From Venturia oleaginea (Eukaryota; Ascomycota; Dothideomycetes; Venturiales; Venturiaceae): a DNA stretch of 64,000 bases. Below the pieces are notes generated by a model that searched no databases, was not told the origin of the DNA, and was given only the letters and a program-made list of their open reading frames with translations. Below are positions 56,972 through 64,000 of the stretch, one piece after another; position 1 is the stretch's first letter; the number at the start of each line of letters is the position of its first letter. A program made the position numbers and the translations under genes. Where the stretch lies: contig JABMLP010000002.1 of assembly GCA_013176395.1 (NCBI GenBank), positions 434,001 to 498,000 on the forward strand, written 5' to 3'.

Positions 56972-59551
56972 TCAGGAACCACCTCCACATCCACCTCCAC
57001 CCCCTCCACAGCCTCCTCCACCGCATCCTCCGCCACAGCCACCTAAGAAGGCGTTAGTATATAGACTGACTTACAGATGAAGAATAAGACTTACCGCCAC
57101 CGCCACAGCCTCCACCACAAGCACCGCCTGCAGCAGCCATACCGCCACAAGTTCCTGCTGCGCAAGCTCCATATGATCCAGCGCCAGTACTGACCATACA
57201 GGGGTCAGCTGGATAGAAACCGCCGCCACCAACTATTGGAACACCGTAGGGATAGTACATAGGCATATACATCGGGTATCCCCAAGCATAGTAGTAGATA
57301 TAGTCATCACGTTTCGGCTCAGGCTTTCCCTTCTTCTTCGCCTTCGCACAGGCCTTGTGATACGCTTTATCGAGTTCAGCAGCTTTGACGCGCCGATTGG
57401 CTTCGCTCTCGAGGTCGCGGACAGCGTTATGTGCGCTGATATGAGGCGAGTTGAGAGGATCGGAAGGAAGTTCGACACCATGCAACTTCTCCATGGCTTG
57501 AACTTTGTTCGGCCTGAAGAATCGATCGAGTTTCGATGTATGTGATTCGCGGATGGCTTCGCAGTACCAGCAGGTACACTCTGAGTATGACTCGCCGTAT
57601 TTGTCGGCGTAGACTTTAGAGGTCCAGGTGAATGCGTCACTCAGTGCGGTCTCCTCGATCTTATCGTCGTGGTCAATGTATTTGCCATAACACATCTTGT
57701 CGGAGTATGCGTAGTATTCGAGAGGATTAAGTTGGTGTGTATGCCATGCTAGATCGACGTCAAGAGTTGGCACGGCGACTTTTCCTGGATGTTCCGCCAT
57801 GAGGGTAAAGAATCTTTGGTATTTCTGGAGCAAGCGTTCCATCGTACTCTTAAGAGCAGGGGAGTGTAGCCAATCGATGTTGTGCATTTTCTCGACGAAG
57901 GAGCCTTGACGGATGACTGCACTCGCCAGATCCAAGGCAAAGGGGGAAGCGTTGAACCAATAGCGACTCATCATTCGGCGAATCGAGAGTCGTTCTTTTG
58001 GAAGCAGTCTCATTCGAACACCTTTGGCCTTGTGGACGAGATTTTTGTCTGTAATACCTTGCTCCCAGATTGAGCGAACGTCGGACATGGAAGCATTTGG
58101 GTCATCGAGAAGGAGCATAAATCGATCGGCTAGGCCTGCTGTTAATAAAGTGTTTGGGAAGAAACTTTCAGGAGGGCTTTCAAGAACTGTGAGCTTTCCA
58201 GGTTGTCCATCTTTGGTAAGAACGGTTCCAGGGAGTGGCGTGTCGGATGGACGAGTGAAGGCTTCGACATCGGCCTTGAATTTCAGGACTCGTAGGTAAT
58301 CGTGGGTAATTTTGGTATCGCATGAACGGCAGTTTGTCAAGAAGTCTCCATCGGCATAGCCATTACCAGGCGTCATCTCATCAACGGTCGTCCATATGGA
58401 GCCCTGAGTCCAAGGAACAAAGACAGGGCTATGGCATCGTGGGCACGAGAGAGTCTTCTCCATTCCATCGCTCAAGTTGGACCAACAGAGACCAGTTGAG
58501 GCTTCAAAATTCTCGACAGCTTGTGCAGAAGGCTTGAACTCAAAACTGGCGATGTCGATACATGGATCGATAGCGATCCATGGCAATCCAGTCGCGAAGA
58601 AGTCGAGTTTACCGAAGCGGAAGCAGTCTTCGAAGAAGCAGCGAGGGTTGAGCATATACGAATGCCATACCATTAACACATCAAGAGGTGGTAGCTGATC
58701 TGGGAGCGTCAACTGTTTGATAGGAAGACCAAGATATGCCACCTTATCAAGACCTTTCTTGGTGCAGATTTGATTTCCAGTAAGCCCATCGCAAGGTGCT
58801 CCTCCTAATGTCGCCGGTACACAAGTGTTATACCATCTTTCAAAGCGATCCACAGCTCGCGCAACATAGACCGACCATCGTTTCTCTGCAATTCGAACTT
58901 TGGCGAGTGCCTGGGGGCTTTGGCCATGCTGGTGAGGATCCGTGGTTTCGGGTGAGTCGAATTTGGGGTCTTCGATTCCAAAGAGGCCTTGTGTTTGTCC
59001 GATGTCCTCTCTGAGTTGGTTGAAGGCTTCGAGGAGTTTCAAGTGAGCGGTGCACTGATCGGCTGAGACGTTGACACCATTCTGTAGAGTAATTAGCATA
59101 TTCTGCCGCAGATAGGGCTACAAGAATCTAGCATGAAACGTAGACGGATAATTGCGCATAGGGATAGGTTTTCTCGACTCTGGATTGAAGGAGGAAGTGA
59201 GGGTGCAGTTGAGCATCCAAAGTCCACAATATTCCTCGATCGTGCCTTTTGCAACGGTTTTCAACCCTTCTCCTGCTCTTCAACGTTCCTCATCACTCCA
59301 AGCTCTTGCCTACTCGCTTCACATTGTAACACGGGAAACAACAAATAGCCTCACAACAACACAACTCCTTATAAAAGAGTACTAACCTTACCCAACGAAC
59401 TCAAATCCAGCCCCGCAAGTCTCGCACTCAAATCCTCAGGTGCCTCCTGTCTCGGCGGTTGAACAGAATAAGAAGGCAGTGGTGCCTCCTCCGCAATAAG
59501 CGAATCACACCTCACCTCTCTCTTCTCGTCGTCGTTAACAATCAAAGCCAT
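56972..59551 (-). CDS. glycine-rich domain-containing protein (GRDP/DUF1399-like)
   Basis: The protein has 740 residues. Exons on the minus strand are 59551-59387, 59081-57095 and 57042-56972; the first intron is 305 nt, unusually long here. Residues about 65-420 hold the family pattern ADQCTAHLKLLEAF, PLDVLMVWHSYMLNP and FFEDC. A second copy of the Trp-His pattern appears as DVDLAWHTHQLNPLEYY. CPRCH and CRSCD pairs (about 215-265) could bind a metal. A Tyr/Met/Pro-rich segment (YYAWGYPMYMPMYYPYG) precedes a Gly/Cys-rich tail. The last exon extends this tail with GGCGGGC-type repeats and ends GGGS at 56972. Plant relatives (GRDP1/2) act in stress responses; function in fungi is unknown. Confidence 0.85.
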
Positions 59552-60068
59552 GCTGTTTGTCAATCCGATAGAAAGAAAGCTGTTGATCGTTCTATGGTAG
59601 AAGGCGGGGAAGGAAGCTCAAACTAGTCTTATATCCAGCAGCGTTCGTATCACAAACCGCCCTGCAGACCCTTGAAGTGGGCTGTGTAGGGATTCTATAC
59701 GGCTTTGTCGCGGTTGCATACGCGCTTCTATCTAACTGGCTGGATGAAGTCTTCTGAGCATGTTTGGGCGATCGACTGATGAGGCCGATTCGTGGGCGGA
59801 CTTTGTTTGCTTTTTCCGTTTGAGCACATTTCTTACTTAGTTTGGTGGCCGTCTTTATTGCATCGGCGGCGCGAGCTGAGCCTTCTTCAGTATGCAAGAA
59901 CAACAACAACAGCCTCGATTTCCGTATACAGAGTCTGCCTCGGGTTCGCCTCAAGAAGAGACAGGAATATATTAATTCCATAAAAACGACCGATCCATTT
60001 TATGCAGTCCAAGACGCCCGCTATGTGTGCGTGCTACCAATGCATCAAGATTTTCAACTTTACGCTCG
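59552..60068. other. intergenic region, 517 bp
   Basis: The upstream region of the GRDP-like gene and 3' flank of the next. No gene is supported. Confidence 0.5.
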
Positions 60069-60833
60069 CTATGCCTTGTCCTTCTCACTCCGTATCTCAA
60101 TCTTCCTTGGCCCAGCCTTCTTCTTGTCTTCGGGTTCTTGAGACTTCGCCGTCTTAGGTGCGACCGCTACTTTCTCATTGCCATTCCCAGCAAAAGGCGC
60201 CGTAGCCGTCTTCTTCAAGCCTCCAGCAAGCCCAGTTCCTAGACCACCAAGACCACTTCCAAGATCATAGACCTGAACAAAGTGTTAGCGCGCGAATTGC
60301 CCAATAAAAAGACTGAATATGAGGTTTTGAAGGCTTTGGGAATGAGCAAAGAGATTCTTCTCTGCGTGTCTAGCACAGCAATGCCAGTCCTCTACTCCAA
60401 AAACCAGCTCTACAAAAAGCAGACGGAAAGAAAAACTCACTACATTCGCCCCCGTATCACTAACCCCCTTCAAAACCCCCCCAACCGTCCCAACCAATCC
60501 CCCAACAACCTTCCCACCCCCATCAAGCACTGTCCCAGCAACCCCCCTCGCCTTCTCCTTATCCCCTTCACTCATACTATCCGGCAACATCTCCCTCGGA
60601 ATCTCAACTTGCCCCTCATTCAATCCCTCTCCCTGACCCTCCTTTTCTGCTTCATCGTGGTGTTGGTTCAAGCCCCCTTTATCTGCGCTCCCTTTTGTCG
60701 CTTGAGCAAGTTGCCCAGCTGTAATTGTTTTCGCTCCGTCCAATTGCTGTCGAAATTGTCGTTGGAGATCGATTTGGGCTTGGCCCGGGAGGAGATCGAG
60801 ATCTATGATTTTATTTTCGAGGACTTTGACCAT
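60069..60833 (-). CDS. small Gly-rich hypothetical protein
   Basis: The protein has 198 residues. Exons on the minus strand are 60833-60441 and 60272-60069. It starts MVKVLENKIIDLDLLPGQAQ, followed by LQRQFRQQLDGAKTITAGQL. A glycine-rich amphipathic stretch (GVAGTVLDGGGKVVGGLVG, then GVLKGVSDTGANVV) continues after splicing as YDLGSGLGGLGTGLAGGLKK. The C-terminus is Lys/Glu-rich and ends IRSEKDKA. Gly-rich segments with regular Val and Leu could bind membranes, but no family was recognised. The frame is open upstream of the ATG, and an upstream exon is possible. Function is unknown. Confidence 0.65.
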
Positions 60834-61209
60834 TTCTGCTCTTTCTGTTTCGACTTGGGAATTGGTATGCAATAGTTAGAAATCTATAGTTATATGAGGA
60901 TAAAAGTAGAGAATAAATCCAGAGCAGAGTCCTTTTGAAGATGACAAGGCTCTTCGCCTATAATGGTCAGTATGCAGCAACGAAGAAGCCTTACGTCATA
61001 ACCCAGGGCCAACAAGAAAACAGGTCATAAACAGGGAAGAAGGGTAGTACAGAGCAAGGAATAGAAACACGTCCGAGGCTTCTAAGATCAAACTACCTCC
61101 GTAGTTTCCAATAACACGTATACAGATCGTCTATCATTCATGGGGGTATCCGTATCCGTGTTTGTATTATCCAACCTAACCGGTCCGTATACAACATCTA
61201 TGTCTCCAT
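60834..61209. other. intergenic region, 376 bp
   Basis: No gene is supported. It may include a 5' exon of the neighbouring gene. Confidence 0.45.
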
Positions 61210-62182
61210 CTATATGCCACCCCAAAAATAAGACTCACTGCCCCCACAAACCTTCCCATCCACAGGCGTAAAAAGATACTGTCCCCCACCTATCAACAAA
61301 CCAGGCAAAACAGATGTATCCCCTCCCATCAACCCCATCTGCTCCTCCCAATCAACCCCTCCCACCACCCCTCCATCCTCCCTATTCCTCATATTCAACG
61401 CCAAATCTCTCACAAAAACCCCCACAACCCCTTCAACCTCACCCCCAGCAAAAACATCACCACGCACCCCCCTAACCCCGCTCAACCCACCCAACGGCTC
61501 CAAAACCCTCCTCCTAGCCTCTAATTCCCACTCGAAAACGCCATCATCCCCAGGCACCCTCAAAGCCGCAACCTCCATCCACCCCAGCCCAAAAAATCTC
61601 AACTCCTTCGCTTTTGCAAGAACACGCACCACCCTCTCCATCCTCTCAACCCTCTCTCTAACCTCTCTCTCCCTTGGACACACATTCGCTCCATCCGCAT
61701 CGCCACAAACTAGCAGCCGCACTCCTCTGAGCTATAGAAGCGGAAGCAGAAGCAGGAGCAGGAACCCACCCCCAAAAAACCTCAACCCTAACCCTCCTCA
61801 TCCTTTCCAACACAGCCTTTCCCATTCCCTTTCCAAGCATCTCTTCAACCCCCAGAATAGACCATGGACTAAACGTGTCCACAGCCCTCTCAATCGTAAA
61901 CACCGTTTTCCTGAAATATGTATCCCTGACCTCCTCACACAATTGCCGGCTAGCAAGAAGGAGATTGGTGGGAGGTGGAACATGGCTAACAGCACCAACA
62001 CCAATACGACCAGCGAGGGCCTTCGAGGCGGAGAAGGGGGACGAGGGATCCGCGTAGGGAGTCAAGAAGTCGTAGACGAGACCGCGGAGTTCGGGTGGAA
62101 GGACAGAGAGAGTACCTAGACTATACATCGTGGATGAGGGCGAGGGCGAGGTAGCCATCAAACTAAAGATAGACAAAGCCAT
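61210..62182 (-). pseudogene. F-box-like protein gene, apparently frameshifted
   Basis: From the ATG at 62182 (MALSIFSLMATSPSPSSTMY) the frame has an F-box-like start, LSVLPPELRGLVYDFLTPY, and continues through LLLASRQLCEEVRDTYFRKTVFTI and RMRRVRVEVFWGWVPAPA. It stops at 61658. A second frame (61722 to 61210) continues the protein as CPREREVRERVERMERVVRVL, LRFFGLGWMEVAALRVP and so on. The span is 3n+1, so one base too many lies in the overlap (about 61658-61735). An intron from GTTAGG to CTATAG (61 nt) would also link the frames but would delete the well-formed VRVEVFWGW strand and lacks a good branch point. The F-box assignment is moderate. Confidence 0.55.
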
Positions 62183-63139
62183 CACCGTGAACACACACAG
62201 TACTCGATCGCAAACCGCGTCTTATGTTGCGCCAAAGGGAAACTGAAAAGATGCTGCAATCTTGCCGCAAATGTCAAAGACGTTACACTATGCCCACAAT
62301 GCAAACAACACACGGCAACTATCAAAACAATCAAAAGAGAAAGTAGGAGCCGAGAACATGAGTAAGAAAGAGGAGCCGTGACGCAGGGACTCCTTGCCGT
62401 ACTCCATCTCAGTCCGCCCTATATGAGACAATCTGTAAAGGATAAAGGATAACAAAGTATGGTTAACCCGCCCGCCCAACGCTCATACGACCAGCGAACG
62501 GCAGGCGAGTGTGCCCGTGGATGGTTATTTGCTCGTTCCGCCGTTCGCTGGCAAACCGGGGATGCGATAAGGGTTCGAACCAGGGTTCATCCAGGGTCTC
62601 GACCATGCCTCTTTCAAAATCCGTGCTACCAAAAGAAGAAGGCCAAGTCATAGACTAGAAATCAAACCAGCTAGACTACTGTTGATCCGGCCAAGTCTGT
62701 CAGGAGATGAAACGGTTGTTAACCTCTTTGATTCTGTCAGAGTCATGCCCCTTTTTGTTGATGCTTTGATGAGAATTATTGTTGAACACCAACCAAACAA
62801 TCATCGCCGAAAGCGAGGCTGTCGTTGAAATGGTTGCACGTGAAAAAGAGGAAGTAAGACTTGGATGGAAGGGGGAAAAGTCAAACTTGTTTCTAAAAAC
62901 AAAACTCTCCATTCATGTCGTAAAATCGTGAAAGAAGCCAATCTGTAAGAAATATAGGGTTACAAAAGTTACTGACCACCTAGCCAGTGATTCCACCGAT
63001 GTCATTACCATTGTGAAGAAAAGGAGAAGGGGGAATAAAACATCATGGTATCGTCGTCGAATCGCTCGTGCCGTCATACCGGACCCAAAGTTGTCCCAAC
63101 CAAATGCCAACCAAATCCATAACCATGTAGTGAATCTTG
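62183..63139. other. 957-bp region without supported genes
   Basis: It holds a GGTTCGAACC-like stretch at 62573-62582 that is not part of a tRNA fold. No gene is supported. Confidence 0.5.
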
Positions 63140-64000
63140 CTAATACCGAGCTGGCTGCACACCCATCGGTGGCGGAGGCAGATTGGCAGCGTACGGGTTG
63201 GCGTCTGCATATACAGGCCCATTGAAATAAGGAGTTGCTGGATAACCGTTTGCTGAATAACCGTAAGCTTCATTCCTATAGCCACCACCATTCTTTCTTC
63301 GCTCTCTTCGAGCGTTTTCGCGAGCCTTTCTCTTTTTTCGTCTCTTGGCCTCGAGTTCGTGGAAGCTGTGCCGAGTTTCGTTCATCTCTTTCCACTCGCT
63401 AAACGCTGATTTAATACCAAGTGCTGCAATGCCAACTGCAGCTGCATCTTGCAGCATATTCTTGCTCTTGCGTTTGCGAGCCTCTTCGGAGCTCATCTCG
63501 CCTTCCATGACAAGCTTGTGTCGCTTCTCGGATGCGACCATGGAAGAATATACACCGTGGGCGGCATGGATGGTCGCGACCGTTGCGAGACCAGCCGTAA
63601 GAAGTTCCTTACCTCTCGTCTTTTTTCTCTGTTGCTCTAAATCTGTTGTTGAGACAGAGTCGGTGCTACCATCACCTTCTCTGCTAAGCTGCCCCTCTCC
63701 TCCCGCTTCTTCGGAGCGTCCTCTATCGGTATCGCCTTCGTCTGGAGGGCCACCTCGGTCAGCACGATAGCGTGGACGACGGGCTGGAACATACGAGTCT
63801 TCACTGGACACACTTGGCGACCTGCGACCACGTCCACGGGATTTGGACCGAACGCGATCATAGATTGCCTTGCCAGCTGCTGCAATACCACCAAGGGCTG
63901 CAACATCCTTTAGGCCTCTGCTACGGGATCGTCCACCGCGGGCTGGGGATTCGGAGCGGTCACGACCACCTCGGCTGAGGCTTCGTAAGCGGGACCTGGA
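63140..64000 (-). CDS. DUF3824-type fungal protein, 3' part (cut by window edge)
   Basis: The C-terminal 286 residues of a larger protein. The frame is open to the window end and stops at 63140. It starts within an Arg/Ser-rich region (LRSLSRGGRDRSESPARGG). KDVAALGGIAAAGKAIYDRV follows, and later KELLTAGLATVATIHAAHGVYSSM and MLQDAAAVGIAALGIKSAFSEW. These are three Ala/Gly-rich, weakly hydrophobic helices separated by Arg/Ser-rich linkers, the repeating plan of DUF3824-like fungal proteins. A basic stretch (AKRRKKRKARENARRERRKN) precedes a Tyr/Pro/Asn-rich end (GYSANGYPATPYFNGPVY). Function is unknown. The N-terminal part lies outside the window. Confidence 0.75.
   Translation of the reverse strand, partial: SRSRLRSLSRGGRDRSESPARGGRSRSRGLKDVAALGGIAAAGKAIYDRVRSKSRGRGRRSPSVSSEDSYVPARRPRYRADRGGPPDEGDTDRGRSEEAGGEGQLSREGDGSTDSVSTTDLEQQRKKTRGKELLTAGLATVATIHAAHGVYSSMVASEKRHKLVMEGEMSSEEARKRKSKNMLQDAAAVGIAALGIKSAFSEWKEMNETRHSFHELEAKRRKKRKARENARRERRKNGGGYRNEAYGYSANGYPATPYFNGPVYADANPYAANLPPPPMGVQPARY

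Noticed and set aside
59133..59385. Plus-strand frames in the 305-nt intron of the GRDP-like gene
   Set aside because: They are antisense frames in an intron with no domain.
62573..62582. GGTTCGAACC motif resembling a tRNA T-loop
   Set aside because: On neither strand do the flanking five bases pair to form a T-stem, and no acceptor or anticodon arm could be drawn.

Overview
This window is nuclear DNA of a filamentous ascomycete (Pezizomycotina). The evidence is spliced genes with short introns (mostly 45-75 nt, with CTAAC-like branch points), a fungal Zn(II)2Cys6 factor, a DUF3824-type protein, a Fot1/pogo-type DNA transposon relic, and core genes whose residues match filamentous fungi. A Leotiomycetes-like origin is possible, but this is an impression only. 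There are no operons. I found no tRNA, rRNA or CRISPR, and no secondary-metabolite cluster.

Layout. 1-6 kb: 5' part of a Zn2Cys6 factor (-), a mitochondrial HMG-box protein (+), an Fpg-type DNA glycosylase (-) and a secretory agmatinase ending in KDEL (+). 6-11.5 kb: gene-poor, with palindromic E-boxes, an internally deleted Fot1/pogo transposon and a broken fungal orphan gene. 11.5-17 kb: retromer VPS26 (-), gluconokinase (+) and the E2 subunit of branched-chain keto acid dehydrogenase (+). 17-22.5 kb: gene-poor, with an aldo/keto reductase pseudogene carrying three lesions and a possible cysteine-rich small protein. 22.6-32.6 kb: B-type cyclin (+), a cupin/JmjC-type protein (+), 3-ketodihydrosphingosine reductase TSC10 with an apparent one-base frameshift (-), a divergent SDR (+) and ribosomal protein L26 (-). 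33-34 kb: a tandem array with a 353-bp period. 34.5-46.8 kb: a large Gln-rich C2H2 protein (+), a WDR48/UAF1-like WD40 protein (-), splicing factor CDC5/CEF1 (-) and a small mitochondrial protein (+). 47.8-52.2 kb: a LYC1-like acetyltransferase (-) and an RBR ubiquitin ligase (+). 52-57 kb: gene-poor, with a small acidic protein containing an internal duplication, a small Cys-containing ORF and a long foldback inverted repeat. 57-64 kb: a glycine-rich-domain (DUF1399) protein (-), a small Gly-rich protein (-), a frameshifted F-box-like gene (-) and the 3' part of a DUF3824-type gene (-).

Most genes are unlinked housekeeping functions: DNA repair, trafficking, the mitotic cyclin, splicing, translation, ubiquitin, sphingolipid and carbon/amino acid metabolism. 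They alternate with gene-poor islands that collect repeats, a transposon relic and decaying genes. I see no convincing multi-gene novel system. The best leads are the ER-retained agmatinase architecture, the foldback element, the frameshifts in otherwise intact genes, and several stop-free introns whose length is a multiple of three.

Gene models are my own splice reconstructions. For every intact, complete model the exon lengths sum to a multiple of three. The two frameshifted genes each leave a remainder of one base.
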